55,464 nucleotides of DNA from contig NZ_CP150484.1 in NCBI RefSeq assembly GCF_037997115.1, positions 6,267,347 to 6,322,810 on the forward strand, read 5' to 3'. This DNA is from Amycolatopsis coloradensis. Lineage in GTDB: Bacteria; Actinomycetota; Actinomycetes; Mycobacteriales; Pseudonocardiaceae. The notes under the pieces were generated by a model. That model worked only from the letters and a program-made list of their open reading frames with translations, had not been told where the DNA came from and did no database searches. Below, piece after piece: positions 26,877 to 35,339 of this stretch (position 1 is the stretch's first letter; each line of letters begins with the position of its first letter). The translations under genes and the position numbers were made by a program.

Positions 26877-27479
26877 GTGGAACAGGAAACGAGTGTCGGC
26901 AGCCGGGACAGGGTCCTTCAGGCGGCCATGGCGATGTTCGGGGAGGATCCGGGTGCGCGGCTCAGCGTGCGGGCGGTTGCAGCACGGGCCGGGGTGAGCA
27001 CCGGCTCGCTCAGGTATCACTTCCCGACGCAGCGCGCACTGCAGGACGCCGTGCTCACCGCCATCTACGACGTGGTCACCCCCGCCGACAGGATCCACGA
27101 CCGATCGGCACCGGCACGGGACCGGCTGATCGATTGCCTGCGGCAAGTGCTCGCTCTTGCCGGAGTGGGCGAACAGGCACGAGCAGGATGGGGCGAGATC
27201 TTCAAGACATACATCGAGCCCGAACCGACCGACGAGAACCGCGCAGCGTATCTCGCTATCGAGCGGGAAGCGCAACGCCGTGTCGAGCACTGGCTGACCG
27301 TCCTGAGCAACGAAGGCGCGCTGGCCGAGGGCGACAACCGGCGACGTGCCAGATTTCTCGTGACCGTCCTCAACGGACTCTCCATCGCGAGAGCCTTACC
27401 CTCTGACGAATCGATCCTGGCCACCGAAACCGAGACGCTGCACGCAGCCGTCGACCACGTCCTCAATTCCCGATTCTGA
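26877..27479 (+). CDS. TetR family transcriptional repressor
   Basis: The predicted protein has 200 residues. The start chosen is GTG 26877, five bases after AGGAGG. Upstream in-frame GTGs at 26859 and 26871 are too close to or before that site. The N-terminal helix-turn-helix is clear: RDRVLQAAMAMFGE, LSVRAVAARAGVSTGSLRYH, FPTQRALQDAVL. A helical ligand-binding domain follows, ending HAAVDHVLNSRF. It is divergent from the SpoIIM-like gene with two operators between. The ligand is unknown. Confidence 0.9.
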   Translation: MEQETSVGSRDRVLQAAMAMFGEDPGARLSVRAVAARAGVSTGSLRYHFPTQRALQDAVLTAIYDVVTPADRIHDRSAPARDRLIDCLRQVLALAGVGEQARAGWGEIFKTYIEPEPTDENRAAYLAIEREAQRRVEHWLTVLSNEGALAEGDNRRRARFLVTVLNGLSIARALPSDESILATETETLHAAVDHVLNSRF

Positions 27480-28149
27480 CGACCGAGGCTCACAGCCGCT
27501 TGCCGCACAGCCCGACAGTGGATCACGAAACCGATCGCACGTTGGCGTTCGCAGCCGCATACGGGAAGACTGACGACCGGCTGGGACACGGCTCCCGGTA
27601 AGACAAGCCCAGGGATGAAACACTCAGCGGGCCAACATGACCCACTCGGCGCATTCCACGGGTCGACTGCCCACTACCCGCCGTTACGGCGGTAACCACA
27701 CCGAGACCGAATGTGCGACAGCGGAGACGGCGGGCTCGACAGCCGTTGGCGGCCTCCCCCATCGGCCGCACGGTCTCAGTCGAGTTACGAACTCCGAGAG
27801 CAGGTCTTCTTTCTGTCGCACGTGAACACCGCGACCGCACCCACAGTACGCCCCATGTCAGCTTTCCCTCAACAGCACCGTAACCCGCATCCGAGTGGTC
27901 CTACTAAGACACTTAGCGGACAACCGATCGACCGGGTTTCATTCGGTGGCTTGGCTTGTCGCAACGAGGTTACTTGGCCATGTGCTTACCTAGGCCGCGT
28001 TGGTCTATACCTTATGGGCGCATGCAGTCCCACTCGCTCGAGTGACGCGTAAGTGCACCACCACAGGGCTACGCTTGACGGTCGGAGGCATCTCCGGACT
28101 CTGCCGGATGGCACGTCGTGTGGCAGCGCCGCAGCCCCTCGTTCGCGAG
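27480..28149. other. Gene-free stretch
   Basis: I see no gene in these 670 bp. The open frames lack start signals and family resemblance, and composition is less GC-biased than in coding parts. It separates the TetR gene from the substrate-binding-protein remnant. Confidence 0.4.
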
Positions 28150-28490
28150 GGAGACGCTATGCGAAAGTCCGCGTCCGGCGACATCCTCCAAAGCAGCGAA
28201 GCGGCGGGAAGATCCGTGTCGCACTTACGCAGGCGAATCCACCATGGAACTTCGTCGAAGGATCGGGCGTCCCGGCGGGGTATGACGTCGACGTCGCGCA
28301 CGATCTGACCCGGCGTCTGGGGGCCAGCGGCGTCGAGTTGTGCAGGCCAGTTTCCCGACCTTCATCTCCGGGCAGACCATCACCGCCGAACGCAAACAGC
28401 AAGAGGACTTCTCGTGTCCCTATGAGGCAACGGGATCTCGATCTTCTTCTCCGCGGGGAACACTTCGATCAGCTCACTAGCCGACCTGAC
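28150..28490 (+). pseudogene. Remnant of an amino-acid ABC transporter substrate-binding protein
   Basis: Three frames in succession spell a type 3 solute-binding protein: GKIRVALTQANPPWNFVEG, PAGYDVDVAHDLTRRLG, then VQASFPTFISGQTITAERK and QQEDFSCPYEATG, then GISIFFSAGNTSI and SLADLTGSA. Several frameshifts and an internal deletion (between FPTF and ISGQTIT) make it non-functional. No permease or ATPase genes lie next to it, so the transporter locus appears to have been lost. Confidence 0.65.
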
Positions 28491-28851
28491 AGGGAGTGCG
28501 ACTACGCGGCGAAGATCGGGATCGGTGTCGCGATCGACCAAGCGCTGGGCTGGGGGCTCGGGAGCATCCGCGACCGGGTCTACCAGCTGGCGGATGACCT
28601 GGGTGATTGTCTCGGCGGCATCGCGAGCGTCAAAGTCAGGGACGTCGGGCGCTGGGCGGTGCGACATCACCTCCTTTACGGCGGAAGGCCTGTCCGGCGA
28701 GGAGATCAAGGCGTTCATGGCGAGGCTGTTCTGCCAGCCCTCGCGGAGGCGGTAAGGCCCTGACGTGTGACGTTGCCTGCTGGAAGATCGAGGTCTGAGG
28801 TGTCCAGAGCCCGGCGGTTAGCGCCCTACGCTGCCGAGGGTGCCGGCAAGC
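28491..28851. other. No intact gene
   Basis: This stretch follows the substrate-binding-protein remnant. A plus-strand frame continues to 28763 but has no recognisable domain after the first bases. A minus-strand frame (28380-28718) overlaps the pseudogene. I consider both eroded or chance frames. Confidence 0.35.
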
Positions 28852-30045
28852 TCAGCGGTGATGTTCGGCGGCGGGCGGCGGCACGCTGAGATCCCTGATC
28901 TCGATTGTCCGTGCGATGTCGGCTGGGGTGACGATACCGACGAGTCCGCCGTTGTCGAAGACGAGCACTCGCCCGCCGGTGGCCGGGGAAAGGTGTTCGA
29001 GCAACTCGCTGAGCGGCTGGTCCGGTGTCGCCGTCGGCACGTCGGCGAGCGGGATCGCGATGTCACGCACAGAGGTCGTGGCTCGCTCAACGCGGGGAAC
29101 GGCCCGCAGTTGTGCCAGGGTGATCAGTCCGTCTATCCCGCCGTCGGATCGCTCGACCGGGTAAGCCGAGTGCTGATGGCCCAGCACGTAGCGTTCGATG
29201 AACGCGTCGACGGTGAGCCGGCCGGGGCCGGTGTGCGGGTTCGCGCTCATCACGTCCGCGACACGGACTCCGGCCAGCGCCTGCCGGGCGAGCACGTCCG
29301 CTTCTTCGGCGCGGGCGGCGGTGAGCAGGAACCAGCCGATGAACACCATCCACAGGCCACCCATGCCGTAGCCGACCAGGAACTGGAATAATCCGAGCGC
29401 GAGGAGCCCGAACGCGATGCCACGTCCCGTTCGTGCCGCGCCGAGAGCGGCCCGCGTGAAGTCCCCGTTCCGGCGCCACAGGTAGGCGCGCAGGATCCGC
29501 CCGCCGTCCAGCGGTGCGCCGGGCAACAGGTTGAACAGTGCGATCAGCAGGTTGATACCCGAGAGCCACCAGCCGGCACTGACGGCGATGTGCGCTACCC
29601 CGAACGCGTCGAGCCCGGCGGCGACACCGGCGAAGACCGCCGCGAGCGCGAGGCTCGTCGCCGGGCCGGCCGCGGCGATGCGGAAGTCTTTCCCCGGAGT
29701 CTTCGGTGTGGAGCCGAAGATGGCGATACCACCGAACATCCATAGGGTCAGACTCTTGACCTTCACACCGCAGCGGCGGGCGACGACGGCGTGGGCCAGC
29801 TCGTGAGCCAGGATGGAACCGAGGAACACCACCGCACCACCGAGACCGGCCAGCCAGTACGTCGCGGGCGCATGCCCCGGCGCGTCGACTGGCAGCGTGT
29901 AACTGGCCAGGCTCCACGTGAACAACCACAGGACGACCAGCACGCTCCAGTGGAGGCGTAGCGGGAAACCGGCCACGTGGCCGAGTTTGATGTCTTCTCC
30001 CATGCCTGGACTCCGCTCGCCGTCGATCGACACAGGTGACGTCAT
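28852..30045 (-). CDS. Site-2 protease family (M50) metalloprotease with CBS domains
   Basis: From ATG 30045 (GGAG five bases upstream) the product has 397 residues; ATG 30003 is an alternative. Transmembrane helices hold the zinc site HELAH (H81, E82, H85) and the distal LPGAPLDGG ligand (D180). Two CBS domains form the C-terminal third (VADVMSANPHTGPGRL, YPVERSDGGIDGLITLAQL, VLVFDNGGLVGIVTPADI). This is the standard layout of actinobacterial Rv2625c-like rhomboid-unrelated S2P enzymes, which cleave membrane-embedded substrates such as anti-sigma factors. It is divergent from the metal-related operon beginning at 30310, and a BlaI-type dyad (30166-30182) lies between them, so both may share control. 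Confidence 0.9.
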   Translation of the reverse strand: MTSPVSIDGERSPGMGEDIKLGHVAGFPLRLHWSVLVVLWLFTWSLASYTLPVDAPGHAPATYWLAGLGGAVVFLGSILAHELAHAVVARRCGVKVKSLTLWMFGGIAIFGSTPKTPGKDFRIAAAGPATSLALAAVFAGVAAGLDAFGVAHIAVSAGWWLSGINLLIALFNLLPGAPLDGGRILRAYLWRRNGDFTRAALGAARTGRGIAFGLLALGLFQFLVGYGMGGLWMVFIGWFLLTAARAEEADVLARQALAGVRVADVMSANPHTGPGRLTVDAFIERYVLGHQHSAYPVERSDGGIDGLITLAQLRAVPRVERATTSVRDIAIPLADVPTATPDQPLSELLEHLSPATGGRVLVFDNGGLVGIVTPADIARTIEIRDLSVPPPAAEHHR

Positions 30046-30165
30046 CACGTCTCCAAGGACATATTTCAGAGTCACCGCGCACCTCGTTGAAGCGCAGGGC
30101 ACAACGTCGCCGCCAGAACGGCCCAAGGTCCCATACCACGTCAAGCGCCATCACCGGGAAGGCTC

Positions 30166-30182
30166 TGCTATCCGAGATAGTA
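30166..30182. promoter_or_regulatory. BlaI-type dyad, site 1
   Basis: TGCTA-TCCGAGA-TAGTA matches TACTA-N7-TAGTA with one mismatch; the outer bases extend it to CTGCTAT...ATAGTAG. It lies 121 bp before the S2P gene (minus) and about 130 bp before the DUF2933-like gene (plus), so it may serve both directions. See the BlaI regulon finding. Confidence 0.6.
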
Positions 30183-30309
30183 GACGTGCGTCAGAGGCCT
30201 TCGTCCGCAGCGGACGGGGACCTTCGGATTTCCCGTTCGCGACAACCAGCCCTGATGCCGGCCGGTGCAGAAGGTGACGCTCGAAGACAGCCAACGAAAC
30301 GAGGACATC

Positions 30310-30522
30310 ATGAAGCGCCAACACCTCGGGCTGTACGCGGTCGCCCTGGCGATCTTGATCGTCGGGCTCGCCTACGCCGGAGTTCCGCTCACCACGATTC
30401 TGATCGGCCTGGTCGTGCTGACCTGCCCCCTGATGATGCTGTTCATGATGGGCGGACACGGGGGGCACAGCGGATCCGGTGACCAGGACCGCCATCATCA
30501 CCACACCTCCGGCCGGCCGTAA
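30310..30522 (+). CDS. Small DUF2933-like membrane protein
   Basis: The predicted protein has 70 residues from ATG 30310, with ACGAGGA upstream. Two short hydrophobic helices (LGLYAVALAILIVGLAYAG and TTILIGLVVLTCPLMMLFMM) are followed by a Gly/His-rich tail (GGHGGHSGSG, DRHHHHTSG). Such His- and Met-rich small membrane proteins are common next to copper-handling genes. It is the first gene of the operon 30310-35128, and its TAA overlaps the next ATG (TAATG). Confidence 0.75.
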   Translation: MKRQHLGLYAVALAILIVGLAYAGVPLTTILIGLVVLTCPLMMLFMMGGHGGHSGSGDQDRHHHHTSGRP

Positions 30523-31172
30523 TGGCCGACGCGGCGTACGGGCTGTGGCCTCTGGTCGTCCTGAACATCGCGCTGTTCGTTGTGTTCGCGATGAGCTTCT
30601 TCCGGCCGCACACGAACCGCGACTGGCGGGCGATGGGCGCGTTCGCCGCGTTCCTGGTGGCGTTGTTCACCGAGATGTACGGCATCCCGCTGACCATCTA
30701 CCTGCTGGGCAGCTGGCTCGGCTCGCGCTTCCCGCTGCTGCGCGACACCCACGCGGGCGGGCACCTGTGGAACGACCTGATCGGCTGGACCGGCGATCCG
30801 CACCTGAGCCCGTTCCACCTCGCCAGCTACCTGGCGATCGCCGGAGGGTTCTGGTTGATCTCGGCGGCCTGGGTGCGGCTGCACGAGGCGGCGCGGGAGG
30901 ACCGGCTGGCCACCACCGGGCCCTACGCGCGGGTCAGGCATCCGCAGTACGACGGCTTCCTGCTGGTGATGATCGGGTTCCTGCTGCAATGGCCGACCAT
31001 CCCCACCCTGATCATGTTCCCGATCCTCGTGGTGGTCTACACGCGGCTGGCGCGCAGCGAGGAACGTGAAGTCGCGCGACGGTTCGGCGAGCAGTGGACC
31101 GCTTACGCCGCGCGTGTCCCGGCATTCCTGCCCCGGCCGCGAACGACGCAGGATGAACGATCCCGGAGGTAG
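30522..31172 (+). CDS. Isoprenylcysteine carboxyl methyltransferase-like membrane enzyme
   Basis: The predicted protein has 216 residues with about five transmembrane helices. The C-terminal catalytic region shows the ICMT/PEMT pattern: LATTGPYARVRHPQYDGFLL, then a membrane helix, then RLARSEEREVARRFGEQW and YAARVPAFLP. Members methylate membrane-linked or hydrophobic substrates using S-adenosylmethionine, but bacterial substrates are largely unknown. Translation is coupled to the preceding gene, and it is followed after 2 bp by the CCxHH membrane protein. In this operon it may modify a lipid or peptide exported by the ABC transporter. That is an inference. Confidence 0.8.
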   Translation: MADAAYGLWPLVVLNIALFVVFAMSFFRPHTNRDWRAMGAFAAFLVALFTEMYGIPLTIYLLGSWLGSRFPLLRDTHAGGHLWNDLIGWTGDPHLSPFHLASYLAIAGGFWLISAAWVRLHEAAREDRLATTGPYARVRHPQYDGFLLVMIGFLLQWPTIPTLIMFPILVVVYTRLARSEEREVARRFGEQWTAYAARVPAFLPRPRTTQDERSRR

Positions 31173-31174
31173 CG

Positions 31175-31612
31175 ATGAGCACGAACGCGGTGCGTGCGGG
31201 GCTCGCCGGAGCCGGGGCCCTCGCACTGTTCTACGCGGTGGTCGTCGGTGTCGCAGGCGGACTGGAGCACCTGGGTCGGCAGGCGGTCGAGGACTGGCCG
31301 TGGCTGATGCTGATCCTGGGCGGATTCGGCACCCAGGTCGGGCTCTTCGTCGAACTGCGCCGACGCAGGCGGCTGCACGCGGATGTGCGTGCCGCGACCG
31401 GTGGTGGCGCGGGAGCGTCCGCGGTCGGCATGGTGGCCTGCTGCGCGCACCACATCGCCGACCTCGTCCCGATCATCGGCGCGTCGGGTGCCGCGGTGTT
31501 CCTGACCGACTACCGGACTCCGATCATGGCGGCCGGAGTGGCGATCAACGCGGCGGGTGTGCTCTTCGCCGTGCGCAGGCTACGCCGCGTCTCAGTCCCG
31601 TTAGGACGGTGA
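31175..31612 (+). CDS. Membrane protein with a CCxHH motif
   Basis: The predicted protein has 145 residues and four probable transmembrane helices (ALALFYAVVVGVAGGL, WPWLMLILGGFGTQVGLF, and two in the C-terminal half). The third begins MVACCAHHIADLVPIIGASG, placing C89, C90, H92 and H93 together at the membrane face. This is a strong soft-metal binding signature. Family is not established. Its place between the methyltransferase and an ABC exporter suggests it hands metal or thiol ligands to the membrane system. SD: GGAGG just before ATG 31175. Confidence 0.75.
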   Translation: MSTNAVRAGLAGAGALALFYAVVVGVAGGLEHLGRQAVEDWPWLMLILGGFGTQVGLFVELRRRRRLHADVRAATGGGAGASAVGMVACCAHHIADLVPIIGASGAAVFLTDYRTPIMAAGVAINAAGVLFAVRRLRRVSVPLGR

Positions 31613-31618
31613 GATTCC

Positions 31619-32050
31619 ATGGTGCACATCACCACATCATGGCGCGGAGTCGCCATCCTCGGCGCGATCGCGCTCGTCGTCGTCGGAGTGGTCGCGTGGT
31701 CGCTCACTCGTTCTGACGAGGCGCCGGCGGCGGGTCTGGGCACGCGGACCGTGCGGGCGGGCGAGGTCGAGGTGACGATGACGGCGCTGACCCTGGACCG
31801 CTCCGGCGCCGTGTTCGAGATCGAATTCGACACGCATACGGTGGACTTGGGCCTGGACCCGGCCGCCGCGGCCCGCCTGACAGTGAACGGCACGTCCGCG
31901 GGCGGAGCGGGCTGGGACGGCCAGGGGCCCGGCGGGCATCACCGCGAGGGCACCCTGCGGTTCAGCACGCCGATTCCACCGGCCGCCGCGGTCGAGCTCC
32001 GCATCACCGGGCTCCCCCAAGACGCCACGGGCACCTGGATCGCGCCATGA
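31619..32050 (+). CDS. Membrane-anchored extracytoplasmic protein
   Basis: The predicted protein has 143 residues. One N-terminal helix (VAILGAIALVVVGVVAWSL) anchors a beta-sandwich-like domain (VEVTMTALTLDRSGAVFEIE, TLRFSTPIPPAAAVELRITG) that contains GGHHREG. It looks like a small extracellular, perhaps metal-binding or substrate-presenting, domain. Its end overlaps the next gene by four bases (ATGA), indicating coupled expression with the ABC ATPase. No named family recognised. Confidence 0.7.
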   Translation: MVHITTSWRGVAILGAIALVVVGVVAWSLTRSDEAPAAGLGTRTVRAGEVEVTMTALTLDRSGAVFEIEFDTHTVDLGLDPAAAARLTVNGTSAGGAGWDGQGPGGHHREGTLRFSTPIPPAAAVELRITGLPQDATGTWIAP

Positions 32051-32697
32051 CCACCGTCGAACGACCGGTACGGACCTTCGTTCTCGACGCGGCGGGCATC
32101 GAGAAGAGCTATCGGCGCGGACTGCGGCACCGGCAGAACATCCTGCGGGGCGCGGACATCACGCTGCGTCCCGGCGAGGTCGTCGGGCTGGTCGGCGAGA
32201 ACGGGTCGGGGAAGTCGACGTTCATGAAAATCCTCGTCGGGGCGCTGCGCGCGGACGCGGGCACCGTCGTGGTCGACGGCAAGCTCGGGTACTGCCCGCA
32301 GGAACCGGTGTTCTACGAGCGGCTCACCTGCGACGAGCACTTCGAGTTGTTCGGCCGCGCCTATCGGATGAGCCCGGCCGCGGAACGGCGAGCCCGGCGC
32401 GAACTGTACGCGGCGCTCGGTTTCGAGCGGTACGCGTCGACCCGAGCCGACCGGCTCTCGGGTGGCACGCTGGCGAAGCTGAACCTGGGCTTGGCGCTGC
32501 TCGCCGATCCGGAGGTGCTGCTGCTGGACGAGCCCTACGCCGGGTTCGACTGGGATACCTACGTCAAGTTTTGGCAACTGGTCGCCCAGCGCCGCGAACA
32601 GGGGCGCTCGGTTCTGATCATCAGCCATTTCGTCGCCGACGAGGAACGCTTCGACCGGATCGTCCAGCTACGCGACGGACGGGCGGAACCGAGATGA
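32047..32697 (+). CDS. ABC transporter ATP-binding protein
   Basis: The predicted protein has 216 residues with a complete nucleotide-binding domain: Walker A GENGSGKST (about 50-58), Q-loop in YCPQEPVFYE, signature LSGGTLAKLNLGLAL, Walker B VLLLDEPYAGFDWDT and an H-loop in VLIISHF. It is an ABC-2 type exporter ATPase. The ATGA overlaps at both ends couple it to the membrane-anchored protein before and to the permease after. The substrate is unknown; the operon context points to envelope or metal stress. Confidence 0.92.
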   Translation: MTTVERPVRTFVLDAAGIEKSYRRGLRHRQNILRGADITLRPGEVVGLVGENGSGKSTFMKILVGALRADAGTVVVDGKLGYCPQEPVFYERLTCDEHFELFGRAYRMSPAAERRARRELYAALGFERYASTRADRLSGGTLAKLNLGLALLADPEVLLLDEPYAGFDWDTYVKFWQLVAQRREQGRSVLIISHFVADEERFDRIVQLRDGRAEPR

Positions 32698-34157
32698 CGA
32701 CGCTGTTGTTCGTGCGCCGGTTCCTCGCCGACTACGTCCGTAACCCGGTCAACCTGCTGGTGCTCGTGCTGGTCCCGGTGGTGTTCGTCGTGATCGCCGC
32801 CGGGTCGATGGCCGAGGCGGCGAAGCTGCTCGGTGGCACCGGTCCGTCGGTGGAGACGGCCTCGGCGGGCTGGGCGGCCGGATTCCTGGCCGGTATCGCC
32901 ATGTACTTCCAGCTGAGGTCGGCGCGTGCGGCCGACCGCCGGCTGGTGCTCGCCGGCCTGCCCGCCGATCGTCTGGTCGCCGCGCGCCTGACGACCGGGC
33001 TCGCACTCGCCGCGCTGGTGTCAGCCGCCGCTCTCGTCGCGCTGCTGCTCCGTACCGGCATCGATGCTCCCTGGCGAGTGATCGCGGGCACGCTGATGTT
33101 CGCGGTGATCTACCTGGCGATCGGGGCTCTGGCCGGCGTGCTGGTACCCAACCCGGTCAACGGCACCGTGGTGATCCTCTTCATCTGGATCGTGGACGTG
33201 TTCTTCGGTCCCGCGGTGGGCTCACCCGACCGGTTGGCGACCCGCTGGCTGCCCACTCACTACGTCACGCTGTGGATGGTCGACCTGCCGTCCCGGCACG
33301 GCGGCGCGCTCGGCGACCTCGGTTGGGCACTGGTCTGGGTGCTCGGCGCGCTGGCGGTGGCCTGGGTCGTCGTGATGTCGACGACGCGGATCGCGCACCA
33401 CCGCACGGTCCGCCGCGGGCAGTTCGCAACCGCGCTCCGCATGGGGTTGCGCGACTACCGCCGTAACCCGGTGCTCTGGGTGCTGCTGGTCGTCGTGCCG
33501 GTCGTGTTCATCTGGTTGTCCAAAGTGACCACCCCTGACGAACCCATGGTGCTGTCCCTTGTGGACGACGGCCGCACGGCGCCGTTCTCGTTCTGGCTGC
33601 CGGACGTCCACGCCGGCACCATGACTCCGATCGCCATCGCCTCGCTCGCCACACTCGCCGGGCTGTTCATCGTGCTCGACGCCCGCTCCGGCGATCAGCG
33701 GCTCACCCTGGCCGGGCTCCGCACCGGCACCCTGTTGTCGGCGCGGCTCGGCGTGATCGGTTTCGCCGTCCTGCTGGTGACCGCCGCGTCCCTCGCCGTC
33801 ACCGTCACCGTTTTCGACGCCGCGCAGTGGATCGTCTACGCGGGCGGCAACGTGTTGCTGGCCGCGATCTACGCCCTCATCGGCGTGTGCATCGGCCCGA
33901 TCTTCGGCCGCGTGTCCGGCGTGCTCATCGCGTTCCTCGTGCCGTTCCTCGATGTCGGAATCGCGCAGAGCCCGATGCTGCGCGGCGAACCACCGGACTG
34001 GGCCAGGTTCCTGCCCGGCTACGGCGCCGACCGCGTGCTGCTCGACGGCGGACTGACCGCCAGCTTCGACGAGACGGGACCGTTACTGCTCGGACTCGCC
34101 TGGCTGCTCGGGCTCGGGCTGCTGGCGACCCGATTGTTCCGAAAGGCCGTCGCATGA
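32694..34157 (+). CDS. ABC-2 type permease, tandem-duplicated
   Basis: The predicted protein has 487 residues, about twice the usual ABC-2 permease length. It has about twelve transmembrane helices in two similar halves. Each half begins with a basic amphipathic stretch and a near-identical motif (FLADYVRNPVNLLVLVLVPV and GLRDYRRNPVLWVLLVVVPV, with VFVVI/VFIWL after). The protein is thus an internal fusion of two permease subunits, which pairs naturally with the single ATPase gene. It overlaps the ATPase stop and the multicopper oxidase start by four bases each. Confidence 0.9.
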   Translation: MTTLLFVRRFLADYVRNPVNLLVLVLVPVVFVVIAAGSMAEAAKLLGGTGPSVETASAGWAAGFLAGIAMYFQLRSARAADRRLVLAGLPADRLVAARLTTGLALAALVSAAALVALLLRTGIDAPWRVIAGTLMFAVIYLAIGALAGVLVPNPVNGTVVILFIWIVDVFFGPAVGSPDRLATRWLPTHYVTLWMVDLPSRHGGALGDLGWALVWVLGALAVAWVVVMSTTRIAHHRTVRRGQFATALRMGLRDYRRNPVLWVLLVVVPVVFIWLSKVTTPDEPMVLSLVDDGRTAPFSFWLPDVHAGTMTPIAIASLATLAGLFIVLDARSGDQRLTLAGLRTGTLLSARLGVIGFAVLLVTAASLAVTVTVFDAAQWIVYAGGNVLLAAIYALIGVCIGPIFGRVSGVLIAFLVPFLDVGIAQSPMLRGEPPDWARFLPGYGADRVLLDGGLTASFDETGPLLLGLAWLLGLGLLATRLFRKAVA

Positions 34158-35128
34158 GCCCGTTCACCCGCCGCGCCTTTCTCGGCGCCGGCGCGCTGGC
34201 CGTCACAGGCCTGACCGCCTGCACGACCGAGAACCGGCTGATCCTGCCCACCGACCCGCTGGTGGGCAGGACCGAGACCGCGCGTGGCGGCACCGGCCGC
34301 ACCCGATCGGTCACACTCACCGCGGCCACGGGCCAGATCGACCTCGGCGGTCCGGTGGTCGACCCGTGGACCTATGACGACGTCGCGCCCGGCCGCGAAA
34401 TCCGCGTCACCGCGGGCGACCTGCTCGAAGCGCGTCTGGTCAACCGGCTGCCCGTGGACACCTCGATCCACTGGCACGGCCTGGCGTTGCGCAATGACAT
34501 GGACGGAGTTCCCGACCTCACCCAGGCTCGGACCAAGCCGGGCGAGGCGTTCACCTATCGGTTCATGGCGCCGTCGCCGGGCACGTACTGGTTCCATCCG
34601 CGCACCGGCACGCAGCTCGACCGCGGACTGTACGCGCCCGCTGATCGTCGAGGACCCTGCCGAACCCGGCGGTTACGACGCGGAGTGGACGGTCGTGCTC
34701 GACGACTGGATCGACGGCACCGCACCACTCCAGACCGGGTCCTCGCGACTCTTCAGCGGGGCGGCGGTCACTCGATGCACGGCATGGGCGGCCGAACACT
34801 GGACGGAGACGTCACCTACCCGCACTACCTGTTCAACGGCCGCGTCGGCGGCGCACCGGCGACGTTCACCGCCAAGCCCGCGCACCGCGTGCGGATCCGG
34901 TTCATCAACGCCGGCTCCGACACCGCGTTCCGGGTCGCGCTCGGCGGCCACCGCACGACCGTCACCCAGACCGGCGGCTTCCCGGTCACACCGGTCGACA
35001 CCGATGCACTGCTCATCGGCGTGGGCGAGCCCTCGAGCAACTCGACACCGGCAAGGACCTCGCCGACCACTCGCAAAGCCACTGCCCCCACCAAGAAGAC
35101 AGCGGCCGCGGTTGTCGGTCCACGATGA
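34154..35128 (+). pseudogene. MmcO-like multicopper oxidase, frameshifted and truncated
   Basis: The N-terminus is a Tat signal/lipoprotein start (FTRRAFLGAGALAVTGLTAC). The first cupredoxin domain is intact to HWHG (H106, H108) and DMDGVPDLT. The usual HxH of the next copper motif reads FHPRTGTQLDRG (R150 instead of His). One extra C at about 34636-34639 shifts the frame for PLIVEDPAEPGGYDAEW-VVLDDWIDG, and one base lost at about 34719-34723 restores it. The order of motifs follows M. tuberculosis MmcO. The gene then stops matching at LLIGVGE and ends at 35128, so the C-terminal copper site (HCHxxxHxxxM) is missing. It is the last gene of the ABC operon. Confidence 0.82.
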
Positions 35129-35293
35129 CGATCGCGATCCAGGGAACCGAAAACACGACCGGTCACAGCTGAGTCATCACTTCTCTGGCACGCAAGGCAC
35201 GAACGAACTGTGGCCCTGCCCATGGAAGCGGAATCGGCAACGGGCGGGCGCGAACCGTCACTCGCCCAGCCGGTCGCATACCCTCCGACACTC

Positions 35294-35310
35294 TACTAAG
35301 ATTTATAGTA
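35294..35310. promoter_or_regulatory. BlaI-type dyad, site 2
   Basis: TACTA-AGATTTA-TAGTA, a perfect match; flanking bases extend the dyad to CTCTACTA...TAGTAGAG (35291-35313). It lies 30 bp before the zinc-finger gene at 35340, so a repressor here would sit on the promoter. Confidence 0.75.
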
Positions 35311-35339
35311 GAGCACTGGGCCGAGACCGAGGAGGCGCG

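Noticed and set aside
27902..27918. Possible ninth BlaI-type dyad, TACTA-N7-TAGCG
   Set aside because: The right half matches only three of five bases and no gene follows, so it is not counted.
28380..28718. 112-codon minus-strand frame
   Set aside because: Overlaps the substrate-binding-protein remnant; no ribosome-binding site or recognisable domain.
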